Below, piece by piece: positions 20,909 through 29,862 of a DNA stretch of 60,703 bases. Every line of letters starts with the position of its first letter. The stretch's first letter is position 1. The notes under the pieces are model-generated. The model was not told the origin of the DNA. It ran no database searches and worked only from the letters and a program-made list of their open reading frames with translations. The stretch is from Aliagarivorans taiwanensis DSM 22990 (GTDB lineage: Bacteria > Pseudomonadota > Gammaproteobacteria > Enterobacterales > Celerinatantimonadaceae), in assembly GCF_000429505.1 (NCBI RefSeq), contig NZ_AUBZ01000030.1, positions 1 through 60,703 of the forward strand, read 5' to 3'. The position numbers were made by a program, and so were the translations under genes.

Positions 20909-21673
20909 ATGTCTCTCAGTGATCAGGAAAGTCTTCGTTATAGCCGCCATCTGCTGCTGAAGCAGATCGGCGAGCAAGGCCAACTTAAGCTAAAAGATGC
21001 CCACGTGCTGGTCATCGGCATGGGCGGACTGGGCGTACCGGCTGCTACCTACTTGGTCGGAGCCGGCGTCGGCCATCTGGTATTGGCCGATTTCGATGAA
21101 ATCGACAGCTCCAACCTGCAGCGCCAGGTGCTATATCGCGAGCAAGACATCGGCCAGAGTAAGGTGCTAACCGCCAAATCCCAGCTAGAGGCGCTTAATT
21201 CGCTGATTCAGATCCGCGCAGTGAATCGCCGGATGGGTGAGATGCTGCTAGGCATGGAAGTGGCGCAGGCCGATGTGGTGCTGGATTGCTCGGATAATCT
21301 GGCCACCCGCTATGCGGTTAATCAGGTCTGCGTAAAGGCAGGTAAGCCGCTGGTGAGTGGTGCGGCGGTCGCCTTTAGCGGCCAGTTGATGGTATTCCCG
21401 TTTGACCGCCCCGAGCAGGCTTGCTACCACTGTCTGTTCCCCAATGCGCAAGAGCAGCAGCTCAACTGCGCCAATGCCGGGATCCTCGGTCCGGTGGTCG
21501 GCACCATCGGCAGCTTGCAGGCGCTGGAAGCCATCAAACTGATCTGTGGCATGGACAGCGCCGCCCAAGGGCGCTTCTCCAGCTTTGACGCCCAACATTT
21601 GGAATGGATGCATATCAAGATGCAGCAAGACCCCAGCTGCCCAGTGTGCGGCCAAGCCCATTCGGCACCCTAA
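20909..21673 (+). CDS. thiF: ThiS adenylyltransferase ThiF
   Basis: 254 aa from the ATG at 20909; AAGGA is 7 bases away, whereas an in-frame GTG two codons earlier lies within that site. E1-like enzyme that adenylates the C-terminus of ThiS before sulfur transfer. Visible: RYSRHLLLKQIG at the start, nucleotide-binding VLVIGMGGLGVPAATYL near 32, DFDEIDSSNLQRQVLY near 62, LDCSDNLATRYAVN near 125, and zinc-binding cysteine pairs CYHC and CPVC (near 172 and 245). It sits between thiDE and thiS. MoeB is the close alternative, excluded by context. Confidence 0.93.
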   Translation: MSLSDQESLRYSRHLLLKQIGEQGQLKLKDAHVLVIGMGGLGVPAATYLVGAGVGHLVLADFDEIDSSNLQRQVLYREQDIGQSKVLTAKSQLEALNSLIQIRAVNRRMGEMLLGMEVAQADVVLDCSDNLATRYAVNQVCVKAGKPLVSGAAVAFSGQLMVFPFDRPEQACYHCLFPNAQEQQLNCANAGILGPVVGTIGSLQALEAIKLICGMDSAAQGRFSSFDAQHLEWMHIKMQQDPSCPVCGQAHSAP

Positions 21674-21703
21674 GTTAGAAAATAGTTAGCTGAGAACGTA
21701 GTA

Positions 21704-21907
21704 ATGAATCAGATTGAATTTAACGACCAAGGGCTGAGCTGGCCTGCGGATAAAAGCTTGGCGGAACTAGTGGCCGAGCAGCAGAGCAATACACAGGGTA
21801 TTGCGGTGGTGGTGAACGGTGAAATTGTGCCGCAGAGCGCCTGGAATGAGCGTTGCCTAAGCGATGGCGACAAAGTAAAAGTATTTCGCGCAATCGCCGG
21901 AGGATAA
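21704..21907 (+). CDS. thiS: Sulfur carrier protein ThiS
   Basis: 67 aa, ubiquitin-like. It ends in the required Gly-Gly (VFRAIAGG), which ThiF adenylates and which then carries the thiocarboxylate used by ThiG. The central GIAVVVNGEIVPQSAW matches ThiS proteins. It starts 30 bp after thiF and ends 3 bp before thiG. Confidence 0.95.
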   Translation: MNQIEFNDQGLSWPADKSLAELVAEQQSNTQGIAVVVNGEIVPQSAWNERCLSDGDKVKVFRAIAGG

Positions 21908-21910
21908 GCC

Positions 21911-22684
21911 ATGAGCCAGTTAACCATTGCCGACAAAACCTTTAACAGCCGCCTGTTTACCGGCACCGGTAAGTACGCCAACTCCGCCGTGATGGCAGAG
22001 AGCATCAAGGCCTCTGGCTCTGAGCTGGTGACCATGGCGCTCAAACGTGTCGATGTAAACGACAACCAAGATGACATTTTGGCGCCGCTAGTAGACGCCG
22101 GGCTGAACCTGCTACCCAACACCTCCGGTGCTCGCAACGCGGAAGAAGCGGTATTCGCCGCCCAGCTGGCACGCGAAGCGCTACAAACCAACTGGCTTAA
22201 GCTAGAGATCCACCCGGATCCTAAGTATCTACTGCCCGATCCCATTGAAACCCTTAAAGCCGCCGAAAAGCTGGTGGAGCTGGGCTTTGTGGTACTGCCC
22301 TATGTGCATGCCGACCCGGTGCTATGTAAGCGCTTAGAGGAAGTGGGCTGCGCTGCGGTGATGCCACTAGGCGCGCCAATTGGCACCAACAAGGGCCTGG
22401 CGACTCACGATTTCTTGCAGATTATTATCGAGCAGGCCCGCGTGCCCGTTGTGGTCGATGCCGGTATCGGCGCACCTTCGCATGCAGCCTGGGCCATGGA
22501 GCTAGGTGCGGATGCGGTACTGGTAAACACCGCCATGGCGGTTGCCGGCGATCCTATCGCTATGTCGCGTGCCTTTGCCCAAGCGGTTGAGGCCGGTCGC
22601 GCCGCCTTTGAAGCGGGCTTGGGTGCACAGCGTCAATCAGCGGAAGCCTCCAGCCCACTGACCTCGTTCTTAGATGGCCTGTAA
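21911..22684 (+). CDS. thiG: Thiazole synthase ThiG
   Basis: 257 aa TIM-barrel enzyme that forms thiazole phosphate from DXP, dehydroglycine and ThiS-thiocarboxylate. FTGTGKYAN at residue 16 begins the conserved region; the Schiff-base lysine lies in [18 protein letters not shown] near 96-113; later blocks are [14 protein letters not shown] near 155 and [27 protein letters not shown] near 183. The ribosome site GGAGG comes from the end of thiS. Complex partner of ThiH, encoded next. Confidence 0.96.
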   Translation: MSQLTIADKTFNSRLFTGTGKYANSAVMAESIKASGSELVTMALKRVDVNDNQDDILAPLVDAGLNLLPNTSGARNAEEAVFAAQLAREALQTNWLKLEIHPDPKYLLPDPIETLKAAEKLVELGFVVLPYVHADPVLCKRLEEVGCAAVMPLGAPIGTNKGLATHDFLQIIIEQARVPVVVDAGIGAPSHAAWAMELGADAVLVNTAMAVAGDPIAMSRAFAQAVEAGRAAFEAGLGAQRQSAEASSPLTSFLDGL

Positions 22685-22707
22685 GCCGCAGCGACAAGGA
22701 GAAAGCA

Positions 22708-23820
22708 ATGAGCTTTGCCGATACCCTCAGCCAGTTTGATGATGCGGCGCTACAGCTGGAGATCAACAGTATCTCCAGCGCGCAAGTCGAGCAGGCGCTG
22801 GCTAAATCCAAGCTGGATCTGCAGGACTTTAAAGCGCTGATTAGCCCCGCCGCCGAGCCCTATCTGGAACAGATGGCCCAGCGCAGCCATGCCCTGACCC
22901 AGCAGCGCTTTGGCAAAACCATGCAGCTGTATATCCCGCTGTATCTGAGCAATATGTGCAGCAACGTGTGCGACTACTGTGGGTTTTCCATGGGCAACAA
23001 ACTGCGCCGGGTTACCTTGGATATGGATCAGCTCAAATCAGAGCTGGAAGCCATCAAAGACCTTGGCTTCGACCACATCCTGCTGGTGACCGGGGAGAGC
23101 GAGCGCAAGGTCGGCATGGACTACTTCCGCCAAGCGGTGCCCATGGTCAAGCAGTACTTTAACCATGTCAGCATGGAGGTGCAGCCGCTGGAGCAGCACG
23201 AATACCAAGAGCTGATCGGCATGGGGCTGGATGCGGTGATGGTCTATCAAGAGACCTACAAGCGCCCGCGCTACGCCGAGGTTCACCCCAAAGGCAAGAA
23301 GCGCGATTTCGACTTCCGCTTGGCCACCGCCGAGCGCTTAGGGGACGCCGGAATCCGCAAGATCGGCATTGGCGCACTGCTCGGCTTGGATGAATGGCGC
23401 AGCGACTCATTCTATGTGGCCGCTCATCTGCAATACTTGGAGCGACGCTTCTGGCGCACCCGCTTCTCCATCTCCTTCCCACGCCTGCGCCCGTGCGAAG
23501 GAGGCTTCCAGCCTAAATCAGTGATGAGTGATCGCCAGCTGGTGCAGCTTATCTGTGCCTATCGGCTGTTTAACCCCGATGTGGAGCTCTCGCTTTCGAC
23601 CCGCGAGTCGGCCCACTTCAGGGACCACGTGTTTCCGCTGGGGATCACCACCATGAGCGCCTACTCCAGCACCCAGCCGGGCGGCTACAGCGATGCCACT
23701 GAACGTGCGTTGGAACAGTTTGAGATTGATGATGGCCGCCACCCCGACGATATCGCCGAGGTAGTGGCCGACAAAGGCTATCAAGTGGTGTGGAAAGACT
23801 GGGACCGCGCGCTCGGTTAG
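22708..23820 (+). CDS. thiH: Tyrosine lyase ThiH (2-iminoacetate synthase)
   Basis: 370 aa radical-SAM enzyme that cleaves tyrosine to dehydroglycine and p-cresol under low oxygen. The Fe-S motif is CSNVCDYCGF (CxxxCxxC) near residue 84. Downstream blocks are LLVTGESERKVGMDY near 130, EVQPLEQHEYQ near 152 and VYQETYKRPRYAEVH near 180. AAGGAG lies 7 bases upstream of the ATG. Last gene of the thi operon. Presence of ThiH and not the glycine oxidase ThiO indicates the enterobacterial-type anaerobic-compatible thiazole route. Confidence 0.96.
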   Translation: MSFADTLSQFDDAALQLEINSISSAQVEQALAKSKLDLQDFKALISPAAEPYLEQMAQRSHALTQQRFGKTMQLYIPLYLSNMCSNVCDYCGFSMGNKLRRVTLDMDQLKSELEAIKDLGFDHILLVTGESERKVGMDYFRQAVPMVKQYFNHVSMEVQPLEQHEYQELIGMGLDAVMVYQETYKRPRYAEVHPKGKKRDFDFRLATAERLGDAGIRKIGIGALLGLDEWRSDSFYVAAHLQYLERRFWRTRFSISFPRLRPCEGGFQPKSVMSDRQLVQLICAYRLFNPDVELSLSTRESAHFRDHVFPLGITTMSAYSSTQPGGYSDATERALEQFEIDDGRHPDDIAEVVADKGYQVVWKDWDRALG

Positions 23821-23858
23821 CTCAGCGATACTAGGCGAGAGTGATCTAAGGAGAGCGG

Positions 23859-25685
23859 CTAGCGGGTGAGATCCTGGCGGCCAATCTCCTTGTGTTGATA
23901 CATCAACTCGTCGGCGTGATTAATCCAATGCTCCACGCTCTTGATATGCGGCCCCAGCTCGGACAGGCCCAACGATAGGCCAAGCTTGAGCTGATCGCCG
24001 GTCAGCTCAGTGAGCGAGAGCTGCTCCAGCGCCAGGCGATTAACAAACAGCTTGGCCTCGGCAATCTCGGTGTTGCGCAGCAGCAAGATGAACTCATCCC
24101 CTCCATAACGGCCAATCTCATCGGTTTGGCGCAGGTTGTCGCGCAGATGACTTGCCAGCAGCTCCAAGGCCTTATCCCCCACCCCGTGGCCATAGCGGTC
24201 GTTGAGTTGTTTGAAGCGATCGAGATCGATAAACACCAGACAAGAAGGATGGCCGCTACGCTGGTGATAGAGAAACTCGTTCTCGATGCGCTTAACAATG
24301 GCGCTGCGGTTAAGCACATTGGTCAGGCCATCGCGCTCAGCTGAATCGGCCAGCTCTTCATAGGCGCGCTTAAGCTGTTTGAGTGAGTCATCGAGCAGGT
24401 TTTGCACCATCTTGTCGTGGGTGCGATCCAAGGCGGTGTGCACCAGACAGTTCAGCTCACCGTGCTCGTCATACACCGCAAAGCAGGTCTCGCGAATAAA
24501 GCGCAGCTGGCCATCTTCGCGATTGATTCGATAATCCACTCCCCAGTCGGTGCTGGCAGGGTCGTGCACTACCTGCTGAAGCTTGCTGATATCTTCAGGG
24601 TGTACCAGCTCTTGGTAACTAAGCGGGCCGGTGTACAGAGTGTTGGCATTGCGGCCAAACACCTTAAAAAAGCCCGGATTCACATACAGCACCCGCTTGC
24701 GATCGGGGCTGGTCATCCACACTACCGTGTCATCGGACAACGACTCCAGCATGGTGCGGAACTTTCGCTCCGATTGATGGAGCAGGGCCTCGGCCTGTTT
24801 GCGCTCAGCAATGTTCTCGATGGCCGACACAAAGTACTGGGGGTGGTTTAGCTCATCGCGGATCAGCGACACACTCAGCCGCGCCCACAGATAATGTCCT
24901 TCGCGGTGGCGATAGCGCTTCTCCAGCTTGTAGGAGGTAATCTCACCGTTAAGCAGACGATTCACGCGCTTGAGATCGGTATCTAAATCATCGGGGTGGG
25001 TAACCTCTTGAAAGCTCATAGTCAGCAGCTCTTCCGAGGGGTAACCAAGAAACTCACAGAGCGCCTTGTTCACCCTGACAAAATGGCCACCTAACGAGAC
25101 ATGGGCCATGCCGATAGCAACGCTATCGAAGGTATCGAGGAAGCGCTTCTCCATCTCTTTGAGTTGCCGGGCAAGCTGCTGATGCTGCTCGGTGGTGCGC
25201 AGCGATGCCACCGCGAACACTTCATGGTTAATCTCTTGGCGTGACAGGAACAACTCGCAATCGACCCGCTGGTTATGGTGGTTCATCAGGGTGACTAAAG
25301 CGCGCACCTGCTCCCGCTCGCTGGAGTTTAAGAACATATTGCGCAGATTCTTATGATGCTTCTTGATGTGCTCTGGAACGAAGTCTTCGATCACCCGCCC
25401 TTTGAGCTCGGCCTGTTTGCATTGCAGGAGGGTTTCGGCCGCAGGGTTGGCATAGCAGATCCGCCCCTGCTGATTAACCAGCAAGATGGCATCCGGCACC
25501 AAGTGCATATCATGATTGATCGGGCAAGCGACCTGCTCTTGTTGACGCAGCAAAAGGATTAACAGCAGCACACTCACCGCTGTTAGGACAATCGAGTAAG
25601 TGATTGATGCTTGGGCCAATGCGGTGGCGAGCAGCCCAAATTGCAGCAGCATGACTAATGCGGCGATTCGTTCCTTGAAGCGCAT
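23859..25685 (-). CDS. Membrane PAS-PAS-PAS-GGDEF diguanylate cyclase
   Basis: 608 aa from the ATG at 25685 (MRFKERIAALVML); a longer frame upstream is not supported by a ribosome site and would add an unlikely N-terminus. Two adjacent transmembrane helices (about 7-25 and 28-46) have almost no periplasmic loop, so sensing is probably cytoplasmic. Three PAS domains follow (about 55-165, 180-300, 310-430), the last two of PAS_3 type (HPDDLDTDL, HPEDISKL). The GGDEF domain (about 450-605) has an intact GGDEF active site and an RQTD I-site five residues before it. It should make cyclic di-GMP with product inhibition. Signal unknown; not linked to the thi operon it converges with. Confidence 0.9.
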   Translation of the reverse strand: MRFKERIAALVMLLQFGLLATALAQASITYSIVLTAVSVLLLILLLRQQEQVACPINHDMHLVPDAILLVNQQGRICYANPAAETLLQCKQAELKGRVIEDFVPEHIKKHHKNLRNMFLNSSEREQVRALVTLMNHHNQRVDCELFLSRQEINHEVFAVASLRTTEQHQQLARQLKEMEKRFLDTFDSVAIGMAHVSLGGHFVRVNKALCEFLGYPSEELLTMSFQEVTHPDDLDTDLKRVNRLLNGEITSYKLEKRYRHREGHYLWARLSVSLIRDELNHPQYFVSAIENIAERKQAEALLHQSERKFRTMLESLSDDTVVWMTSPDRKRVLYVNPGFFKVFGRNANTLYTGPLSYQELVHPEDISKLQQVVHDPASTDWGVDYRINREDGQLRFIRETCFAVYDEHGELNCLVHTALDRTHDKMVQNLLDDSLKQLKRAYEELADSAERDGLTNVLNRSAIVKRIENEFLYHQRSGHPSCLVFIDLDRFKQLNDRYGHGVGDKALELLASHLRDNLRQTDEIGRYGGDEFILLLRNTEIAEAKLFVNRLALEQLSLTELTGDQLKLGLSLGLSELGPHIKSVEHWINHADELMYQHKEIGRQDLTR

Positions 25686-25814
25686 TCCGTAAACGTTTAA
25701 CTGAGTAATTGGTAAAGTATAGATAAGTGACAAAAAACATTTTATTTTTTGACAATTAAGGTGCGGCCAGTCCGACAAGGCTGGCTTACAAAGAGGAACT
25801 GTCGCGCGTGAGAA

Positions 25815-26657
25815 TCAGCGAGTGGAAAGTTCGCTTAGATCACGCACAAATCGCGCGAAACGCGGCGTATCGTTGCCAGTTAATCCATTGTAGTGATATT
25901 CCACCCAGCTACCCAACTCTGGCGGATTGCGCCGCTGCTCATCGCTAAAGCCACTGCCCAGCTTAAAGCGCCGACCATCGGCCGCTTCTACGATCAATGC
26001 CCCCAGCATCCCTTGGTACTTGCCCTTTCCCGGGCTATAGCCAACCACCTTAGCCTCGCCATCCTGATAGGTTTTGTACTTGATAAAGCCTTGTGAACGC
26101 CCCGGAATATAAAGGCTTTGCGGGTCGCGAATGATCAGCCCTTCACCGCCTTGTTGCTCAACACTCATCAACTGTTTGCGCAGAAAGTCTGGGTCAGCCA
26201 CCGCTTGGTACTGCACCACTTCCGCCCAGCTCACATCCGCTAGCAGCGCGGGCAGTTGCTGATAGCGCAGCTGATAATCGCCGGGAAAATCCGGCCTGTC
26301 GAATACCATAAACCGCAGAGTCTGCCAGTCGGGGTCAGCCGGCTGGCCGCGCTTCACCAAGCCCAACAGGCTTTCAAACTGGCCCCGGCCCAGCCACAGT
26401 TCACCATCCAACTGCTGCTTGGGTAGCTCGGCCAGCAGGCTATCGGGTATGGCCAGCGGTAAACCACTGCGACTCAGCATCTGCTGGCCATCCCAGAAGA
26501 CGCGGATACCGTCGTATTTCTCGCTATACCACAGCCCGCTAACATCGCGCCCTTGACTATAGTTAGTAGCGAGCATCAGCGGCACGGTTTGCTCGGCGGC
26601 GTAGTGCAAGCTAGGCACACCCAATAGTGCGAGAGTTAATGCGTGGCTTCGAGTCAT
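25815..26657 (-). CDS. Exported ATP-dependent DNA ligase (Lig E type)
   Basis: 280 aa from the ATG at 26657, chosen because ACGGAG lies 7 bases before it and a signal peptide (RSHALTLALLGVPSLHYAAE) follows. The nucleotidyltransferase motif I is EKYDGIRVFWDG, with lysine as AMP acceptor; later motifs are LDGELWLGRG, FMVFDRP, GGEGLIIRDP and FIKYKTYQDGEAKVVGY. An OB-fold domain makes up the C-terminal 80 residues. Small exported ligases of this type (Haemophilus, Vibrio, Neisseria) are thought to act in the periplasm on incoming or extracellular DNA. No competence genes are adjacent. Confidence 0.9.
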   Translation of the reverse strand: MTRSHALTLALLGVPSLHYAAEQTVPLMLATNYSQGRDVSGLWYSEKYDGIRVFWDGQQMLSRSGLPLAIPDSLLAELPKQQLDGELWLGRGQFESLLGLVKRGQPADPDWQTLRFMVFDRPDFPGDYQLRYQQLPALLADVSWAEVVQYQAVADPDFLRKQLMSVEQQGGEGLIIRDPQSLYIPGRSQGFIKYKTYQDGEAKVVGYSPGKGKYQGMLGALIVEAADGRRFKLGSGFSDEQRRNPPELGSWVEYHYNGLTGNDTPRFARFVRDLSELSTR

Positions 26658-26785
26658 GGCATACTCCGTAAAACTCATTAATGACAAATTAGTCATAAAA
26701 GTTTTTTGTCGCCAACTTTATTCAGCAAGTTTTGCCGGGCACTTAGCATTCGAGCACTTAACAGTTTAGCAACGAGGAGAAAATC

Positions 26786-27025
26786 ATGGGTTTGGTACTG
26801 TTTTTGATTATCGGCGCGCTGGCCGGTTGGCTGGCGGGCAAGATCATGAAGGGCTCGGGCTTTGGCGTGCTGGGGAACATTGTGGTCGGGGTGATAGGCT
26901 CGGTGTTAGGTGGCCTGCTGTTCTCCTTGCTGGGACTGAGCAGCAGCGGCCTGATCGGCTCGTTGGTCACCGCGGTAGTCGGTGCGGTGCTGCTGCTATT
27001 TATCGTCAACAAACTGAAGTCTTAG
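26786..27025 (+). CDS. GlsB/YeaQ/YmgE family membrane protein
   Basis: 79 aa with three hydrophobic helices and glycine-rich turns: LVLFLIIGALAGWLAGKIMKG, the central GVLGNIVVGVIGSVLGGLLF and a final VGAVLLLFIVNKLK. This is the pattern of the small stress-associated transglycosylase-associated protein family, whose molecular role is unclear. AGGAGA lies 5 bases upstream. It stands alone between divergent and convergent neighbours. Confidence 0.9.
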   Translation: MGLVLFLIIGALAGWLAGKIMKGSGFGVLGNIVVGVIGSVLGGLLFSLLGLSSSGLIGSLVTAVVGAVLLLFIVNKLKS

Positions 27026-27046
27026 CCAGCTTGTCGGAATAGCGGG

Positions 27047-27451
27047 TTACTCGCACAACTCCAAGCGGTTGCCCTCAGGGTCGAGCACGACGGCTTCGTA
27101 GTAGCCATCGCCGGTGGTTCTAGGGCCATCGGCCAAGGTGTAGCCATCATCCACCAGCCGCTGGCTGAGTTGGTCCACCGCCAGCTTGCTGCCCAACTCG
27201 ATGGCTAGGTGCGCCCACCCCACTGCATCTGTTTGCGCCGTTGCCAAACCCGGTCGGTGCATCAACTCCAGCCGAGCGCCTTTTGCTGAGGACGAAGCGC
27301 CCGGAGAAGGCGGAAAACTGAGAAAGTAGGATTGAAACTGCTTAGCGGGATTGTGATAACGCTCTCCGGCGCTTGCCCCAAAGTAGCGCTCATAGAAGGC
27401 CTTCATCGCCTCCAGATCATGCACCCACAAGCCGATATGTTCGATTTTCAT
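27047..27451 (-). CDS. VOC-superfamily (glyoxalase-like) protein
   Basis: 134 aa with two beta-alpha-beta-beta-beta modules. Candidate metal ligands are the N-terminal histidine in MKIEHIGLWV, glutamate in RLELMHRP, histidine in GWAHLAIE and the C-terminal glutamate in NRLELCE, so metal binding looks intact. The family includes glyoxalases, dioxygenases and fosfomycin-resistance proteins; the substrate cannot be told. The neighbours give no hint. Confidence 0.82.
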   Translation of the reverse strand: MKIEHIGLWVHDLEAMKAFYERYFGASAGERYHNPAKQFQSYFLSFPPSPGASSSAKGARLELMHRPGLATAQTDAVGWAHLAIELGSKLAVDQLSQRLVDDGYTLADGPRTTGDGYYEAVVLDPEGNRLELCE

Positions 27452-27545
27452 TGGTTTGCTCCGCTGACCAAGTCGTGATCTGCGAGTCTATGCCTGCCAG
27501 GCGAATTTGTTAAGCTATTCGCAGCAGATAGCGAATAACGAAGAT

Positions 27546-27968
27546 ATGCCACAACAACTGATACTCTACGGTAAGTTGCTGCGTGAGTTTGAAACCGTGC
27601 GAGCCATGGTCGAGCTCTACTGTCGCCAGCAGCATCGCAGCACGCTTAGTCCTTGCAAATTTGGCCCTTGCACATCTGGCCCTTGCGCCGATTGCGCCGC
27701 GCTACTTGAATACGCGAAGCTGCGTCTGGACCGCTGCCCCTATGGCGAGGCTAAACCCACCTGTAACCGCTGCCCCATCCACTGCTACAAGCCCGAGCCG
27801 AAACTACAGATGCAGGTGATTATGCGTTACGCCGGGCCACGTATGCTGCTGCATCACCCGATACTGGCGATAAGGCATTTACTGCACGAGCGTGCGCCGC
27901 TTCCGGAAAAGCCTGAGGCCGGCTCATCCAACCGCAGCAGGCGGCTCAGTCAAACTAAACGCAAGTAA
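27546..27968 (+). CDS. YgbA-type (nitrous oxide-stimulated promoter) family protein
   Basis: 140 aa from the ATG at 27546 (ACGAAG upstream); an in-frame TTG 13 codons earlier is possible but less likely. Cysteine-rich: CKFGPCTSGPCADC near residue 37-50 and CPYGEAKPTCNRCPIHCY near 65-82, then MRYAGPRMLLHHPILAIRHL, which matches the YgbA family that E. coli expresses under nitrosative stress. The cysteines could bind metal or an Fe-S cluster; this is inference. A short inverted repeat (ATTCGC/GCGAAT, 27517-27536) lies just upstream. The C-terminus is basic and low in complexity. Confidence 0.8.
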   Translation: MPQQLILYGKLLREFETVRAMVELYCRQQHRSTLSPCKFGPCTSGPCADCAALLEYAKLRLDRCPYGEAKPTCNRCPIHCYKPEPKLQMQVIMRYAGPRMLLHHPILAIRHLLHERAPLPEKPEAGSSNRSRRLSQTKRK

Positions 27969-27981
27969 ACCGCAGATACAA

Positions 27982-28008
27982 AAAGAGCTGGCAACTGCCA
28001 GCTCTTTG
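27982..28008. terminator. Bidirectional terminator between ygbA-like gene and xylA
   Basis: AAAGAGCTGGCA and TGCCAGCTCTTT form a 12-bp stem with a 2-base loop, flanked by A and T residues. It can end transcripts from both converging genes. Confidence 0.85.
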
Positions 28009-28027
28009 TTATCGCGATAGCGAGTGC

Positions 28028-29347
28028 TTACTTAAAGATATGCTTGTTAACGATATTCTCTAGCAGCTCTTGTTGACCAGACACGTGTTGTGGGTCGATG
28101 TTGTTGTCGAAGGCGTAGTTCGCGATTGACTCCAAGCTGTGGTCGCCGGTCATAATTGCTTTACCGAACTCACCGCTCCAGCCCGCGTAACGCGCTGCCA
28201 CTTTCTTACTTAGCTCTTCGCTTTCAATCAGTGCAGCTGCTTTCTCAAGTGCCAGAGCACAGGTATCCATGCCGCCAACGTGACCGTGGAAGAAGTCAGC
28301 CGCATCGATAGATTGGCGACGCAGTTTGGTATCGAACATCAGGCCGCCGGTGGTGAAACCACCAGAGCGCAGGATGTCGTACATTACTGGGGTCCACTCT
28401 TCAACGCTGTTCGGGAACTGGTCGGTATCCCAACCCAGTTGTGCATCACCGCGGTTAGCATCGATAGAACCGAACAGACCCAGAGAAATCGCAGTGGCAA
28501 TCTCGTGGTGGAACGAGTGACCAGCCAAAGTCGCGTGGTTAACTTCGATGTTTACTTTCACTTCGTCTTCCAGGCCGAATTGCTTCAGGAAGCCGTATAC
28601 AGTGGCGGTGTCGTAGTCATACTGGTGCTTGGTAGGCTCAGCAGGCTTAGGCTCGATCAGCAGGGTGCCTTTGAAGCCAATCTTATGCTTGTGCTCGACA
28701 ACCATCTGGAAGAAGCGACCTAGCTGCTCACGCTCTTGACGCAGGTCGGTGTTCAGCAGGGTTTCGTAACCTTCACGGCCGCCCCACAGTACGTAGTTCT
28801 CGCCGCCCAGTGCTTTAGTGGCATTCATTGCAGTGAATACTTGCGCAGCTGCGTAAGCGAAGATCTCTGGGTTCGGGTTAGAGCCCGCACCAGACATGTA
28901 ACGCTTGTGAGAGAACGCGTTCGCGGTGCCCCACATCAGCTTCATGCCAGTTTCTTCTTGTTTCTTAGCCAACACGTCCATCATCACGGCCATGTTTTCT
29001 TTGTACTCACGGATTGAGTTGCCGCCTGGGGCTACGTCAACATCGTGGAACGAGTAGTAGTTCACGCCCAGCTTGGTGAACAGGTCGAATGCAACATCGG
29101 CTTTCGCTTTAGCCACATCCATTTCGCTGCCAGCTTTGAACCATGGACGGTCAAAGGTACCTTCACCGAAGATATCAAAACCGTTCCAGCAGAAGTTGTG
29201 CCAGTAGCAAGCAGCAAAGCGCAGGTGCTCAGCCATGGTTTTGCCCAGTACAACTTTGTTGGCGTCGTAGTGGCGGAAAGCTAGCGGGTTAGTAGACTCT
29301 GGCCCTTCGAACTTGACCTTATCAAAATCAGCAAAATATTGAGACAT
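28028..29347 (-). CDS. xylA: Xylose isomerase XylA
   Basis: 439 aa from the ATG at 29347 ([16 protein letters not shown]); AAGGAG is 10 bases away. A longer open frame is rejected because E. coli XylA (440 aa) begins at the same place. It interconverts D-xylose and D-xylulose. Active-site blocks are [14 protein letters not shown] with the catalytic histidine near residue 101, [12 protein letters not shown] near 188, [18 protein letters not shown] (metal glutamate) near 229, [14 protein letters not shown] and [19 protein letters not shown] (metal aspartates) near 293-311. The leader has a GGAGAG/CTCTCC hairpin (29379-29394). Xylulokinase and the importer are not adjacent. Confidence 0.97.
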   Translation of the reverse strand: MSQYFADFDKVKFEGPESTNPLAFRHYDANKVVLGKTMAEHLRFAACYWHNFCWNGFDIFGEGTFDRPWFKAGSEMDVAKAKADVAFDLFTKLGVNYYSFHDVDVAPGGNSIREYKENMAVMMDVLAKKQEETGMKLMWGTANAFSHKRYMSGAGSNPNPEIFAYAAAQVFTAMNATKALGGENYVLWGGREGYETLLNTDLRQEREQLGRFFQMVVEHKHKIGFKGTLLIEPKPAEPTKHQYDYDTATVYGFLKQFGLEDEVKVNIEVNHATLAGHSFHHEIATAISLGLFGSIDANRGDAQLGWDTDQFPNSVEEWTPVMYDILRSGGFTTGGLMFDTKLRRQSIDAADFFHGHVGGMDTCALALEKAAALIESEELSKKVAARYAGWSGEFGKAIMTGDHSLESIANYAFDNNIDPQHVSGQQELLENIVNKHIFK

Positions 29348-29423
29348 CTGAACGTGCTCCTTGGTGGTAAATCGTTGTGGAGAGCCAACTCTCCCGTTGT
29401 GTGGAGCCATTTTTCACCCCCGT

Positions 29424-29435
29424 GAGAACGTTGCC
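29424..29435. promoter_or_regulatory. Operator-like site upstream of xylA
   Basis: GAGAACGTTGCC, preceded by T, shares TGAGAACGTT with the site upstream of xylF (in opposite orientation relative to the gene). It lies 77 bp before the xylA start. The 515-bp stretch 29348-29862 otherwise holds the repeat copy B, the tkt terminator and no gene. Confidence 0.5.
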
Positions 29436-29593
29436 AATTATGAAAAGTGGCGACCAATTTCAGCTATTTGCTTTTCGTGCGCTAACTCCCGTTTTAATCG
29501 CCCGATCTTTAAGATATCTGGTTTTGTTATGGTTATTTACAAGTGCTTAACCCTGTGTTTAACAGTGGTTTTCATAAAACTAAAATCAAGCTT

Positions 29594-29753
29594 ATACCAA
29601 TCTGGATAAGTTAATGAGCAAATATTGCGCAGGGAAAATCACTGAGGACAAGGAGGCGCTTGCCGTAACTAGTGGACTAATTACAAAAGCGCCGACGCTG
29701 TCATCAGTGATTTTAACCAGCAAGAATGATCAGTTACTTATGTAGATTGGTAT
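29594..29753. repeat. Hairpin-forming dispersed repeat, copy B (MITE-like)
   Basis: 160 bp, homologous to 3819-3977. Ends: ATACCAATCTGGATAAGT and ACTTATGTAGATTGGTAT, an 18-bp inverted repeat with three mismatches. AAAATCACTGA (29635-29645) pairs perfectly with TCAGTGATTTT (29704-29714), and GGCGCTT (29655-29661) with AAGCGCC (29687-29693). It lies upstream of xylA and downstream of tkt. Confidence 0.82.
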
Positions 29754-29813
29754 TATGACAAGGCTTACTGAAACTCGCTGCGTATGCTCATCCAGCCATT
29801 CGGTCGCAGGATC

Positions 29814-29842
29814 AAAAAAGGCAAGCCCGCAGGCTTGCCTTC
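29814..29842 (-). terminator. Rho-independent terminator of the tal-tkt operon
   Basis: On the minus strand AAGGCAAGCCT and GGGCTTGCCTT form a strong stem ending in a run of six T. It lies 21 bp beyond the transketolase stop codon. Confidence 0.88.
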
Positions 29843-29862
29843 TAACACTGGTGAGAACTGGC

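Noticed and set aside
24402..24851. 149-codon plus-strand ORF
   Set aside because: Antisense to the PAS region of the diguanylate cyclase.
28028..29410. Longer xylA frame starting at 29410
   Set aside because: AAGGAG fits the ATG at 29347, which matches the usual XylA start; the extension covers leader hairpin DNA.
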